Program-made: the position numbers and the translations under genes
Assembly (NCBI GenBank): GCA_040879985.1
Contig: JBBDJH010000021.1
Location: 1-64,000 of the forward strand
From: VRUE01 sp040879985
GTDB taxonomy: Bacteria; Actinomycetota; Thermoleophilia; Solirubrobacterales; 70-9
DNA: 64,000 nt
Direction of reading: 5' to 3'
In this document: positions 8,858-17,662 of the stretch, piece after piece
How positions within the stretch are numbered: the stretch's first letter is position 1
Layout: every line of letters begins with the position of its first letter
The notes under the pieces: model-generated
Databases searched by the model: none
What the model saw: only the letters and a program-made list of their open reading frames with translations
What the model was told of the DNA's origin: nothing

Positions 8858-10248
8858 GGCGAGTCCCCCGGGTCGCACTCGGCCCGGCTCACGCCCGAGC
8901 CGGCGAAGGGCGGATCGGTGAACGGGCTGGAGCCGTCGGGCGCGTCCTGCGTCGCGCCGCCGGGACAGGGCCGCCGCGAGTCGGCCGAGCTGCCGAACGG
9001 GTCGTACTGTTCGCTCGGCGAGATCGGCTCCAACACCCCGCTGCCTTCATCGCGTTTGAACATGTTGAGGGCGAACTGGACACGCGCATAGTGGCCGTTC
9101 GCGTCGTAGTAGCCGGTGATCTGGCCGAGTTTGCCGAAGCCGTTGAAGATGTCCGGCGTGTAGCTGCGGGCGAAGTTAAGCGTCGGCTGGAAATCTTCGA
9201 TCGCCCGTTCGGAGTGCGGGAAGGCGCGTGAGGCGCGCCGCTGCACGCCGGGCAGGAAGCCGAGCGCTTCGGCGGTGTCGTTGGCGAAGCCCTGCTTGCG
9301 GGCGCTGAGCCGGAAGTCCCTGAAGACCGGCACCGCTTTGGCGAGCACCGGCCCGAGTTCGGCCAGGAACGGCGCCAGGTCCTTGGTCGCCGGCTTAGCC
9401 GTTTCGACCAGCGGGTCGAGGTCGTCGAGCGCCGCGCGCAGGTTGACGAAGGTCGTGTTGGACTGCCGCATGAACGGCGGCAGCAGGCGCAGCGTCTGGT
9501 CGAACGCTTCGTTCTGGCCGGCGATCGCGCCGAAGGCGGCGTTGGCGTTGGAGACCGCGCTGGAGAGCTCGTTGCCGCGCTGGGCGACGGCGGTGGCCAG
9601 CTTGCTGGAGCTGACGACGAAGCGCTCGAGCAGGTTCTGGTCGGCGTTCAACTCACCGAGGAAGGCGCCGCTCCGGTTCAGCGCCGGTCCGAAGTACTTG
9701 AAGGTCTCGTTGGCCTCCTCGCCGCGGTCGCGGAACTGGTCCGCGTTGCCCTGGATGAACTGGCCGAGCGCGCGCCGCACCGGGGTCGGGAAGGTGTTGA
9801 TGAACTTGTCGAGGTCGACCTCGGTCGTGGTCGAGCCGAGGCCGAGCCTCGCCCCGTCGTCGAGCTCCGGGTTGCTGTTCGGCCCGGGGCTGACCGAGAC
9901 GTAATGGTTGGCGACGCCGGAGAGCGAGGTGGCGCGGATCACCGCCGTCGTGCCCTGGTGCAGCTGCTGTTCGATGCTGATCTCGATCTCGGCCAGGTTG
10001 TCGTCGGTGAGGTCGATGCTCTCGACCGAGCCGACCGGCTGGCCACCGATCAGCACCTGGTTGTCGGGGACGAGCTGGGCGGCGTTCTGAAAGACGAGCT
10101 TGTACGTGTGGCCGCCGCTGCCGCCGAAGAGGAGGAAGGCGAGGGCGATGACGACGATCGCCAGGGCCACGATCGCGGCGATTCGGGCGGGGGCGACCCC
10201 CCGGGCTTTTGCCGGGCTTTTCTCCTCGCCTAAGGAATTAGCAGCCAC
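8854..10248 (-). CDS. MCE family protein, first of six
   Basis: A 464-residue product from the GTG at 10248 (VAANSLGEEKSP); an upstream in-frame start at 10326 would add 26 residues unlike a normal MCE N-terminus. A purine-rich GGAGGCGGGGG lies about 20 nt before the GTG, further than ideal, so the start is not certain. The anchor helix is at about residues 22-43 and the MCE domain at about 47-123 (QVLIGGQPVGSV). It heads six consecutive overlapping MCE genes. In mycobacteria and relatives such operons begin with two YrbE permeases; here the gene immediately upstream, 141 nt away on the same strand, is an MMPL transporter instead. Confidence 0.85.
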   Translation of the reverse strand: MAANSLGEEKSPAKARGVAPARIAAIVALAIVVIALAFLLFGGSGGHTYKLVFQNAAQLVPDNQVLIGGQPVGSVESIDLTDDNLAEIEISIEQQLHQGTTAVIRATSLSGVANHYVSVSPGPNSNPELDDGARLGLGSTTTEVDLDKFINTFPTPVRRALGQFIQGNADQFRDRGEEANETFKYFGPALNRSGAFLGELNADQNLLERFVVSSSKLATAVAQRGNELSSAVSNANAAFGAIAGQNEAFDQTLRLLPPFMRQSNTTFVNLRAALDDLDPLVETAKPATKDLAPFLAELGPVLAKAVPVFRDFRLSARKQGFANDTAEALGFLPGVQRRASRAFPHSERAIEDFQPTLNFARSYTPDIFNGFGKLGQITGYYDANGHYARVQFALNMFKRDEGSGVLEPISPSEQYDPFGSSADSRRPCPGGATQDAPDGSSPFTDPPFAGSGVSRAECDPGDSP

Positions 10249-10389
10249 GGATCGTCGCTTGCGGTTCCCCCGCCTCCATACAGAGGAACAAAGCCGCCAA
10301 ATCGTATCCGAGCGACCAGCTGCCACGCTTGCGGGCCTGCCTGGCTTAACTGGAAGTCAACGCATCGCATCGGCTGCCGGCGGCGGCGC

Positions 10390-13300
10390 TCAGACGTCGA
10401 TCCGCGGCATAACCCGCTCGAGCGGGCGCGGCAGCCACCAGACCCGGTCGCCGAGCAGCAGCATCAGCGCCGGCAGCAGGACGATGCGGACCACCGTGGC
10501 GTCGAGCAGCACAGCCACGGTGAGCCCGACGCCGAGCTGGCTGACGGTCGCGATCGGCGCCCCGGCGAAGGCGATGAAGACGGCCATCATGATCGCCGCC
10601 GCGCCGGTGATCACCCGCGCCGTCCGTTGCAGCCCGAACTCGATCGCGGCGGCGTTGTCGCCCTCGCGGTCGTAGTGCTCCCGCATCCGCACCAGGAGGA
10701 AGACCGCGTAGTCGATCGAGAGGCCGAAGACGACGCCGAAGATCGCCGTCGCCCCGACCGCGTCGACGTAGCTGCGGCCGCCCAGGGGCCAGTCCTCGGG
10801 CAGGTTGAAGAGCAGCGTGAGGACGCCGAAGGCGACCGCGACCGTGGCCAGGTTGAGGCCGACCGCGATCGCCGCCAGCGGCAGCGCGCGGAGGATCAGG
10901 ACGAGGACGAGGAAGGTGGCGAGGGTGATCGCCGCGACCACGTAGGGAATCCGCTCGCGGGTGACGCTGCTGTAGTCGTTGAGCTGGGCCGGCCCGCCGG
11001 CGACGCCGGTCTCGAGATCGGCTTCCCGGGCGAGCGCGCCGGCCTCGGCGCGGAGCCGCTTGTCGAGCGCGATCGAGCCCGGCGAGTTGAAGGTGAAGCG
11101 CGGGATCACCAGGATCGCCGCCGCCTGGCCGCCGCCGTTGAGGTCGATCGCTTCGGCGGCCCGCTCGCGGGTCGGCGGCCGGGCGCCGTCGAGGGCGGAG
11201 AGGACGAAGTAGCCGGAGTCGAAGAGGCCCGGGGTGCCGCGGCGCAGCTGGCGGGCGCGGCGTTGCAGCGATGCGTCGCTGCTGACCACCTGGACCGTGG
11301 CGCGGCGCAGGCCGGTCTGCAGCGGCTCGGAGGCACTGTAGCCGCGGGCCAGGTTCTCCTCCAGCGCCGTGGCGCCGTCGCGCAGCTGCGCGATCCCGCC
11401 GGCCAGCGCGGTGGCGCCGGCGCCGAGCTGCGCGACGCCGTCCTCGAGGCCCTCCGCGGCCCGGGCCAGCCGGGCCGAGCCGTGGGCGAGCCGTTTGCCG
11501 CCGCCCTCGAGTTTGCGCAGCCCGTCGTTGAGCCGCGTGGCGCCTTTGCTCATCCGCTTCAGCAGAAAGATTCCCGAAGCCAGCCAGTCGCTCACCTGCT
11601 TCGCTTCGCCGGCGTCTTCGAGCAGCCGCGCCTGCAAGGCGGACAGTTCCGCCGGCAGCCCGGCGTAGTCCGGCGCGTAGGCGCCGCCGCCGGCCGGGTC
11701 GGTGCCGCTGACCGCCGCGAGGGCGCGCCGCACCGCCGCCAGCGTCGCCGCGTATTCGGGGTCGGCTCTGCCCGCCGTCATCGCTTCCAACCCGGCGAGC
11801 GCCGCGCGCAGCTGCGCATCGGCGTCCGCGGCCGGGGCCTGCAGGCGGGGGACGACCTGGCTGGCCTCTTCGTTGAGCGATCTGCGCAGGTTGCGCGAGC
11901 GGTTCAGCGCGTTGCGGCGCAGGTTCGTGGGCAGGCTCTGCAGGGCGAACTTGAGGTTGAGCGAGGCCAGCGTGGCGCGGTGCTGGGCGCCGGCCAGGCG
12001 GCGGGTCCCGTCGGCGAAGGTCCGCAGGGCGCCGACCGCTCGCTCGCTGCCGCTGCCCGCCTGGGCGAGGCCCGAGGCGAGCAGCTCGGCCCCCTCCTCG
12101 GCCCGACCCGATCCCCGTGCCAGCAGGCCGGCGCCGTAACTCGCCCGCGAGACCCCGTCACGCAGCTGGGCCACCCCCGAGGCGGCGCGGCCGAGGTTGC
12201 GCCCCAGCCGGCCGAACTGGGCCAGCGGCCCGCTCTGGCCACCGGCCAGCAGGGCGCCGGTCTGGCGCAGCGGCCTGACCGCCTCGGAGACCTCGGCCGG
12301 CCCGATCACCGCCTGCACCCCGGGCAGCTCCGCGATCCGCTGCTGCCAGCGGCTCAGCGCCTCGAGGCGGCGCGGCTCGGTGACCGTGCCCCCCTTGGCG
12401 ACGGCGACGACCACGAAGGGGGCGTCGTAGCCAGACCCGATCGCCCGCTCGATCAGTTCGAAGTCCTCGCGGATCGGGTTGTCGTGGGCCAGCTGGGTCT
12501 GGCTCGGCGGTCCGGTCTTCAGTCCCACCGCCGGCGCCGCGAGGGCGAGCACGATCGCGCCGATCGCCAGCGCAACCGGCACCGGCCGGCGCAGCGCGGC
12601 GGCGACAAAGGCCATCAGCAGCGAGCGCTCGGCGTCCGGCTCGCGGCCGATCCGCCAGCGGTCGACGTTGGGGCCGAGCAGGACCAGCACGGCGGGCCCG
12701 GCGACGACCGCGACGATGACGCTGAGCGCGACGACGAGCACCAGGGTCGCCGCCAGCGAGCCGAGCAGCGAGCCGGGGACGATGAAGAACGCGACCAGCA
12801 TCGAGAGCATCAGCGTGCTGCCGGCGAAGATCGTCGTGCGGCCGGCCGTGTGGCGGGTCAGCCGCGCCGCCTCCGCCGGTGTGGCGCCGGCGGCGAGCTC
12901 TTCTCGGAAGCGCGAGACCATCAGCAACGCGTAGTCGACCCCCAGGGCCAGCCCCATCATCGTGCAGACGGTGAGCGCGAAGGCGTCGACGCTGAACCAC
13001 TCGGTCACGATCGCGAGCAGGCCGCGCGAGCAGATCACCGTGACCGCGCCGAAGGCGAGCGGAATCGCCGCGGCGATCGGCGATCGGAAGACGAGCAGCA
13101 GGACGATCAGCAGGATCGGCAGGGCGATCAGCTCGCCGCGGTGGGTGGCGGCGATCGAGTCCTCCTGGATCGCCCGCGAGAGCGTCGCGTAGCCGGTCTG
13201 GGTCGAGCGCACCGGCGGCCGGATCTGAGTCGCGAGGGTGTCGTTCAGCTCCGCCACCGTCTCGTTGACCGCCTCGTCGATGCCGACGTGGAAGTCGGCG

Positions 13301-13656
13301 ATCACGATCGCCTCGCGGGGGCTGGGCCGCAGCCGCTGCACGGCGCCCAGGTCCCACGGCGAGAGCGTCGTCACCGCCGGGTCGCGGCGCAGGGTGCGGA
13401 CCAGCCGCGGGCCCTGGCGGTCGAGCGCCTTGGCCGGGCCGCGCAGGAGGATCACGAACGGGGCGCTGTCGCCGAAGTGCTCGCGCAGCATCCCGTTGGC
13501 GCGCGAGGACGAGGTGCCGGGAATCTCGAGGCTGGTCGGGCTGAGCTTGTCCTCGATGCCGACGCCGAGAGCCCCCAGCCCGACGAGCACGATCAGCGAC
13601 GCCGCCAGCACGCGGCGCGGGTGGCCCCCCCGATCCCTGCTCCTCCTCGACCGCAC
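10390..13656 (-). CDS. MMPL/RND family transporter (MMPL-1)
   Basis: A 1088-residue product with the MMPL plan: one helix near residues 17-35, an exported loop, five or six helices at about 175-370, a very long second exported region at about 400-900, and a final helix bundle. The Asp-Tyr pairs of the proton relay are visible as GVDYALLMVSRFREE (about 237) and LSIDYAVFLLVRMREHY (about 977). The second exported region is unusually long and rich in G-A-L-Q heptad-like repeats. Family members export lipids and glycolipids with proton-motive force; the substrate is unknown. Start: GTG at 13656 with CAAACT 6 nt upstream, consistent with a leaderless message. It precedes the MCE genes on the same strand. 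Confidence 0.85.
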   Translation of the reverse strand: MRSRRSRDRGGHPRRVLAASLIVLVGLGALGVGIEDKLSPTSLEIPGTSSSRANGMLREHFGDSAPFVILLRGPAKALDRQGPRLVRTLRRDPAVTTLSPWDLGAVQRLRPSPREAIVIADFHVGIDEAVNETVAELNDTLATQIRPPVRSTQTGYATLSRAIQEDSIAATHRGELIALPILLIVLLLVFRSPIAAAIPLAFGAVTVICSRGLLAIVTEWFSVDAFALTVCTMMGLALGVDYALLMVSRFREELAAGATPAEAARLTRHTAGRTTIFAGSTLMLSMLVAFFIVPGSLLGSLAATLVLVVALSVIVAVVAGPAVLVLLGPNVDRWRIGREPDAERSLLMAFVAAALRRPVPVALAIGAIVLALAAPAVGLKTGPPSQTQLAHDNPIREDFELIERAIGSGYDAPFVVVAVAKGGTVTEPRRLEALSRWQQRIAELPGVQAVIGPAEVSEAVRPLRQTGALLAGGQSGPLAQFGRLGRNLGRAASGVAQLRDGVSRASYGAGLLARGSGRAEEGAELLASGLAQAGSGSERAVGALRTFADGTRRLAGAQHRATLASLNLKFALQSLPTNLRRNALNRSRNLRRSLNEEASQVVPRLQAPAADADAQLRAALAGLEAMTAGRADPEYAATLAAVRRALAAVSGTDPAGGGAYAPDYAGLPAELSALQARLLEDAGEAKQVSDWLASGIFLLKRMSKGATRLNDGLRKLEGGGKRLAHGSARLARAAEGLEDGVAQLGAGATALAGGIAQLRDGATALEENLARGYSASEPLQTGLRRATVQVVSSDASLQRRARQLRRGTPGLFDSGYFVLSALDGARPPTRERAAEAIDLNGGGQAAAILVIPRFTFNSPGSIALDKRLRAEAGALAREADLETGVAGGPAQLNDYSSVTRERIPYVVAAITLATFLVLVLILRALPLAAIAVGLNLATVAVAFGVLTLLFNLPEDWPLGGRSYVDAVGATAIFGVVFGLSIDYAVFLLVRMREHYDREGDNAAAIEFGLQRTARVITGAAAIMMAVFIAFAGAPIATVSQLGVGLTVAVLLDATVVRIVLLPALMLLLGDRVWWLPRPLERVMPRIDV

Positions 13657-13697
13657 CGTGCTAGTTTGGCGGTCGGGGACTATGGAGGGGGCTGAGG

Positions 13698-14465
13698 ATG
13701 CGGAAGACTCTGTTAAGGACGCTGGTCGCGGTTGTCGCGGTCTCGCTGCTTGGGGCCGGCACGGCGCAGGCGATCAAGCTGCGGATCGGCAACATCATCG
13801 TGATCGCCAACGGCGGCTTCACGCCGACGACGCTGCCGAAGCGCGAGAACGCGCCGATCAAGCTCTACGGCAGCGCCCAGTTCAAGACGGCCGACCGCAC
13901 CCGGCCCTCGCCGCTGCGCAGACTTGCGATCGAATTCGACAAGCACGGCGCGGTCGAGACCCGCGGCCTGCCGAAATGCACGAAAGCGAAGCTGGTCGCT
14001 ACGAACGTGAAGACGGCGCGCAGGAACTGCCGCGGCTCGATCGTCGGCAAGGGCTTCGGCACGGCCCTGGTCGTCCTGCCCGAACAGCGCGGCATCAAGG
14101 CCTCCTCGCCGCTGACCCTGTTCAACGGCCCGCGGGTGAACGGCAACCCGTCGGTGCTCGGCCACGCCCATCTCGACTATCCGGCGCCGACCACCTACGT
14201 GATCCTGATCGAGATCCAGAAGATCAGCAACGGCCGCTACGGCTTCAAGACCGTCGCCGACTTCCCGCGGATCGCCAACGACTACGGCTCGCCGCTCTCC
14301 GGCCGGCTGACGATCGGGCGCGAATGGATGCACAAGGGCAAGCGGCTCAGCTTCGCCAGCGCCCACTGCGCCGACGGCAGGCTGCAGGCCAGGGCCGAGT
14401 TCAGCTTCAAGGACGGCAGCTTCGTCCAGGGCACCGTTTTCAGGCCCTGCAAGGTGCGCAAGTAG
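13698..14465 (+). CDS. Secreted four-cysteine protein, P1 family (P1a)
   Basis: A 255-residue product with a signal peptide (residues 1 to about 25, ending GTAQA). GGAGG lies about 9 nt before the ATG. It is one of four paralogues in this window. They share an LP motif followed by API/APV, then LP-x-C, a second Cys 16-17 residues later followed by a V/I-G-x-G motif, an LFNGP-type strand, a third Cys in a Y/F-x-x-A-x-C context and a Cys within a few residues of the C-terminus. The four conserved cysteines suggest two disulfides in an exported beta-rich fold. It is divergent from MMPL-1 with only 41 bp between starts, so shared regulation is likely. No known domain is recognised. Confidence 0.75.
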   Translation: MRKTLLRTLVAVVAVSLLGAGTAQAIKLRIGNIIVIANGGFTPTTLPKRENAPIKLYGSAQFKTADRTRPSPLRRLAIEFDKHGAVETRGLPKCTKAKLVATNVKTARRNCRGSIVGKGFGTALVVLPEQRGIKASSPLTLFNGPRVNGNPSVLGHAHLDYPAPTTYVILIEIQKISNGRYGFKTVADFPRIANDYGSPLSGRLTIGREWMHKGKRLSFASAHCADGRLQARAEFSFKDGSFVQGTVFRPCKVRK

Positions 14466-14517
14466 CCAGGCCGCACGCCCGCCGCTACCCTGATGGGTAA
14501 GGGGGTTTCAAGGAGCG

Positions 14518-15282
14518 ATGACGAAAAAGCGGCTAATCGGGATCGGGTTGCTGGGTGCCGCCTGCCTGGTCCCGGTCGTGGGCTCGGCCGGAGCCGCCAC
14601 GGTCAGGGTCGGGACGCTGGTTCTGCAGGCCGACGGGGGATTTCAGCCGCGGGCGCTGCCGCAGCACAGCTACGCGCCGATCCGCTTCCGGGGCCACGGT
14701 GACATCAAGACCACCGACGGCTCGGTGCCGCCGGCGCTGCGACACGTGAAGGTCGAATTCGACCGCGACGGGCGGCTGGCCACCGCGGGGCTGCCGACCT
14801 GCGCGCCGAGCCGGATCGAGTCGACGACCGTCAAGCAGGCGCGCAAGCGCTGCCGCGGCGCGATCGTCGGCAGCGGCCACGTCCGCGCCATCCTCGCCTT
14901 CGGCGCGGTGCGCCTGCGGGTGCGCTCGCCGCTGACCCTGTTCAACGGCCCGCGCCAGGACGGCGACATCACCGTGATCGGCCACGCGCAGACGAACGTC
15001 CCGGTCTTCCAGAGCTACGTCGTCGTCGCCCCGATCGAACGCCGCCGCGGCACCTACGGCTACCGGACCAGCTTCGACGTGCCGGAGATCGCCGGCGGCG
15101 TCGGGGCGCTGACCCACGTCAGCGCCAAAATCGGCCGCCGCTACGAATTCCGCGGCGCCCGGCGCAGCTACGTCTCCGCCCGCTGCTCCGACTACATCCT
15201 GCAGACCCAGGGCTACTTCTCCTTCGCCGACGGCAACGTCATCTACGGCAGCGTCTTCAAGTCCTGCACGATGCGCCGCTGA
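14518..15282 (+). CDS. Secreted four-cysteine protein, P1 family (P1b)
   Basis: A 254-residue product with a signal peptide (cleavage near GSAGA, residue about 26). It is clearly the closest relative of the adjacent P1a: both contain SPLTLFNGP and share the GLP-x-C, C-R-G-x-IVG and terminal Cys positions, so this is a tandem duplication with later divergence. AAGGAG lies unusually close to the ATG (2 nt), and a longer purine run lies upstream. Expected outside the membrane. The function is unknown; the pairing with MMPL-1 is the only clue. A 20-bp perfect palindrome follows its stop codon directly. Confidence 0.75.
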   Translation: MTKKRLIGIGLLGAACLVPVVGSAGAATVRVGTLVLQADGGFQPRALPQHSYAPIRFRGHGDIKTTDGSVPPALRHVKVEFDRDGRLATAGLPTCAPSRIESTTVKQARKRCRGAIVGSGHVRAILAFGAVRLRVRSPLTLFNGPRQDGDITVIGHAQTNVPVFQSYVVVAPIERRRGTYGYRTSFDVPEIAGGVGALTHVSAKIGRRYEFRGARRSYVSARCSDYILQTQGYFSFADGNVIYGSVFKSCTMRR

Positions 15283-15302
15283 GGCGGTTCCGCGGAACCG
15301 CC
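15283..15302 (+). terminator. 20-bp perfect palindrome directly after P1b
   Basis: GGCGGTTCCGCGGAACCGCC is an exact palindrome beginning at the base after the P1b stop. As RNA it would form a tight hairpin; there is no T-run. It is a plausible terminator and another simple hairpin at a gene end. Confidence 0.5.
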
Positions 15303-15342
15303 GCCGAGCCGCGCGCCCAGGCTTCCTATACTTGCCGACCGC

Positions 15343-15415
15343 GGGCCGTTAGCTCAGTTGGTAGAGCAGGAGACTCTTAATCTCAAGGTCGTAGGTTCGA
15401 TCCCTACACGGCCCA
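15343..15415 (+). tRNA. tRNA-Lys (CTT anticodon)
   Basis: A 73-nt cloverleaf: acceptor GGGCCGT pairs with ACGGCCC, discriminator base A, D-arm GCTC-AGTTGGTA-GAGC, anticodon loop CTCTTAA with CTT at its centre, and T-arm GTAGG-TTCGATC-CCTAC. The 3' CCA is not encoded (TCA follows). The first pair of the anticodon stem is a G-A mismatch. The anticodon reads AAG lysine codons. A long plus-strand open frame through the tRNA is an artefact. Confidence 0.95.
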
Positions 15416-15423
15416 TCAGACCA

Positions 15424-16209
15424 CTACTGGCCGCCGAGGCCGCCGAGCGGGTTCTGCAGCTGTTCTTTCGCCGCTTCGCTCTGCACTTTCGCCAGCTGCT
15501 GCTTCTGTTTGGCGAACTGTTTGCCGCGTTTGCGGTATTCGGCCATCTGTTCTTCGATGCTTTTCGCTTCCGCTTTCGAGGGCGTCAGCGCGGCGGCCCG
15601 CTTGGTCGTCCTGTCGCCGGCGTCGAATTCGCTGTTGAAGTACTCGTAGATCGCCAGGGTGCTGAGCGAGCCGAGGTTGGGCCGCTCCTGCGCCGCGATC
15701 CGCTGCGCCTTGGTCGCCCGGGCGACGTTTTCCTGCGCGTCGAGCAGGCTGGTCGACGATTCCGCCAGGCGGAAGAAGGTCCCGGCGACCAGCTGGGCCG
15801 CCGTCGGGTTCGGTTCGTCGGCCTGCTTCAGGTAGCGGCTCCAGCTCTGCGAGGCGGCTTCGAAGTCTTCGCGGGCCTCGCTGCTGACCGTCGGGGTTTC
15901 GCCTTCCGCGACAAGTTCGATCTGCGAGTTGCCGGCCGAGATCTGGGCCCGCGTCAGTTCGAGCAGCAGCTGCTCGTTCTCGGGGTCGGCCGCGAGCCGC
16001 CCTTCGAGCCGCTCGACCCGTTCGTCGAGCACCTTGGTCGCGTTCGCGGTGTTCGAGTCGCCGATGAGTTCGGCGATGTTGACCGGGCCGACGACGAGGA
16101 AGAGGCTGCCGCCCATCAGCAGGGCGAGGACCGCATAGACGACGCGGATCACGTTCTTGCGCCGACCCCGCGTGTCGAAGAGCATCCGTCGCTCGCCGTT
16201 CTCTGCCAT
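15424..16209 (-). CDS. Membrane-anchored protein with a TPR-like helical domain
   Basis: A 261-residue product. A basic cytoplasmic N-terminus (residues 1-18) leads to one transmembrane helix (about 19-41). The rest is helical and rich in A, E, L and Q: segments such as LAADPENEQLLLELTRAQIS resemble tetratricopeptide repeats, and the last 50 residues look like a coiled coil ending in a glycine-rich tail. TPR proteins of this shape usually hold protein complexes; the partner here is unknown. It lies 6 nt downstream of tatC on the same strand, so a tatA-tatC-TPR unit is likely. Its stop is only 8 nt from the tRNA-Lys 3' end on the opposite strand. Confidence 0.65.
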   Translation of the reverse strand: MAENGERRMLFDTRGRRKNVIRVVYAVLALLMGGSLFLVVGPVNIAELIGDSNTANATKVLDERVERLEGRLAADPENEQLLLELTRAQISAGNSQIELVAEGETPTVSSEAREDFEAASQSWSRYLKQADEPNPTAAQLVAGTFFRLAESSTSLLDAQENVARATKAQRIAAQERPNLGSLSTLAIYEYFNSEFDAGDRTTKRAAALTPSKAEAKSIEEQMAEYRKRGKQFAKQKQQLAKVQSEAAKEQLQNPLGGLGGQ

Positions 16210-16215
16210 CGCTGC

Positions 16216-16989
16216 CTATCTCTCCTGCGTCGAGGGTTTGCCGATGCCTCCCGCCGCCCTCGGCCTGCCGAAGGCGCGTGCCAGCAAGATACTCAACTCG
16301 TACAAAGCAAGCAAAGGCACCATCTCGAGCAGCATCGTGATCGGGTCGACTCCGGGCAGGGCGGCGGCGAGAACGGCGATCGCCAGGTAGGCGTAGCGGC
16401 GGTTGGCGCTGAACTGCTCGACGCGGACGATGCCCATCCGGGTGACCGCGAGGATCGCCAGCGGCATCTGGAAGATCAGCCCGCCGGCGAGCATCGTCGT
16501 CGAGAAGAAGCTGTAGTAGTCGCGGGCGCGGACCTGGACGTTGAACTGGCTGTCGTTGAAGCCGAGCAGGAAGTTGACCGCGGCGGGCAGCACGATGAAG
16601 TAGGCGAAGGCGACGCCGGCGAGGAAGAGCAGCGGGGCGATCAGCAGGATCGGCAGCGCGACCCGCCGCTCGCTGTCGCTGAAGGCAGGCAGCACGTAGG
16701 CGTAGACCTGGTAGAGGACCACCGGCAGGGAGAGCAGGATCGCGCCGTAGGCCGCGACCGTCAGCGTCGTCGTGAACGGCTCGGCGACGCCGAAGGTGAG
16801 CAGCTCCTTGTGGGCGCTCGGCAGCGGCCCGGAGGCGATCTCGAGCAGCAGGTGGTTCTGCCAGAAGCAGAGCGCCAGGGCGACGCCGAAGGCGGCGGCG
16901 CAGACGATCACCCGCGTGCGCAGCTCGTCGAGGTGCTCGACCAGGCTGAGGCGGTCTTCGTGGGCGACCGGCCTGACGCGGCGGGACAT
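16216..16989 (-). CDS. tatC: Twin-arginine translocase subunit TatC
   Basis: A 257-residue multispanning membrane protein. The N-terminal VEHLDELRTRVIV is the TatC hallmark that recognises twin-arginine signal peptides, and PVVLYQVYAYVLPAF is the conserved loop between helices 2 and 3. Six hydrophobic segments can be counted. With TatA it exports folded proteins across the cytoplasmic membrane. It lies 11 nt after tatA. Actinobacteria commonly have a separate tatB; none is visible here, so TatA alone may serve or tatB lies elsewhere. The Rieske protein 5 kb away has a twin-arginine-like signal and is a likely substrate. Confidence 0.95.
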   Translation of the reverse strand: MSRRVRPVAHEDRLSLVEHLDELRTRVIVCAAAFGVALALCFWQNHLLLEIASGPLPSAHKELLTFGVAEPFTTTLTVAAYGAILLSLPVVLYQVYAYVLPAFSDSERRVALPILLIAPLLFLAGVAFAYFIVLPAAVNFLLGFNDSQFNVQVRARDYYSFFSTTMLAGGLIFQMPLAILAVTRMGIVRVEQFSANRRYAYLAIAVLAAALPGVDPITMLLEMVPLLALYELSILLARAFGRPRAAGGIGKPSTQER

Positions 16990-17000
16990 CCCGTCCCGGC

Positions 17001-17252
17001 CTACGGTCGCTTCTGGGCGACCGGCTCCTCGGCTGCGGATGCGGCCTGGCTCCTCCTGCCGTCCTCGATCTCGGCGGGGGGCGCGGGCGGCTCGTCCTCG
17101 TCATCAGCGCTGTCGCCGCTGACCGAGCCGCGGAACTCGCGGATGCCCCGGCCCAGCGAGCGACCCAGCTCCGGCAGGCGCTTCGGCCCGAAGACGATCA
17201 GGGCGATGATCAGGACGATGACTATCTCAAGGGGACCGACGTTTCCGAACAT
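17001..17252 (-). CDS. tatA: Sec-independent translocase protein TatA
   Basis: An 83-residue product. Residues 1-6 are exported, 7-20 a short transmembrane helix (PLEIVIVLIIALIVFG), then the F-G-P-K-R-L-P-E-L-G-R hinge typical of the TatA/B family, an amphipathic helix to about residue 43 and an acidic, proline-rich cytoplasmic tail. TatA molecules assemble around TatC-bound cargo to form the translocation path. The ATG at 17252 is 6 nt from a TACCAT box and lacks a Shine-Dalgarno sequence, so the message may be leaderless. Confidence 0.93.
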   Translation of the reverse strand: MFGNVGPLEIVIVLIIALIVFGPKRLPELGRSLGRGIREFRGSVSGDSADDEDEPPAPPAEIEDGRRSQAASAAEEPVAQKRP

Positions 17253-17258
17253 CGGCCC

Positions 17259-17264
17259 ATGGTA
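17259..17264 (-). promoter_or_regulatory. Putative -10 box of tatA-tatC
   Basis: TACCAT on the minus strand ends 6 nt before the tatA ATG. The spacing matches other TANNNT-N6-10-start arrangements in this window and would give a leaderless or nearly leaderless transcript. No -35 box is evident. Confidence 0.4.
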
Positions 17265-17326
17265 ACGGGCGCGCAGTGCGGTCGGACCACACCGAATCGC
17301 CGTTTCGCGTGTTCGGTGGTCAGAGC

Positions 17327-17662
17327 ATGAAAAACGCGAGCCGCACAGAGACGAAGCCCCAGACCGGCCTCCACGTCTGCCCCAAGTGCGACTCGCGCCT
17401 GGTCCAGCCGACTCGCTGGGAGCAGACCGCCAAGCGGGGGCACTGGCGCCTCTGGCGGCGCTGCCCGGAATGCGAGTGGCGCAGCGACGGGATCCACGGC
17501 GAAGCGGAGATCGACGCCTTCGACGAGGCGCTCGACGATGGCGCCGAGGCGCTCGCGGCGGAGCTGCAATCGCTCGAACGGGAGAGCATGCGGGCGATCG
17601 TCGAGACCTTCTCGACCGCGCTGGCCGAGGACCTGATCACCGCCGACGACTTTAGGTGCTAG
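17327..17662 (+). CDS. Small zinc-ribbon protein, unknown function
   Basis: A 111-residue product if the ATG at 17327 is used; an earlier in-frame start at 17276 would add 17 residues. Two CxxC pairs (CPKC near residue 18 and CPEC near residue 46) flank a basic Trp-rich loop, a typical zinc-ribbon knuckle. The second half is acidic and helical with no cysteine except at the C-terminus. Such proteins bind zinc and sometimes nucleic acid, but no specific role can be read. It is convergent with the polyprenyl synthase gene; the family C element at 17659 overlaps its stop codon. Confidence 0.6.
   Translation: MKNASRTETKPQTGLHVCPKCDSRLVQPTRWEQTAKRGHWRLWRRCPECEWRSDGIHGEAEIDAFDEALDDGAEALAAELQSLERESMRAIVETFSTALAEDLITADDFRC

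Noticed and set aside
10627..13695. 1022-codon open frame on the plus strand across the MMPL-1 gene
   Set aside because: It is antisense to a clear transporter, consists mainly of R, G, A, D, E and Q, and has no motif; long antisense frames are expected in high-GC DNA with strong third-position bias.
15358..17265. 635-codon plus-strand frame starting inside tRNA-Lys
   Set aside because: The first residues are a conceptual translation of the tRNA, and the rest is antisense to tatC, tatA and the TPR-like gene.
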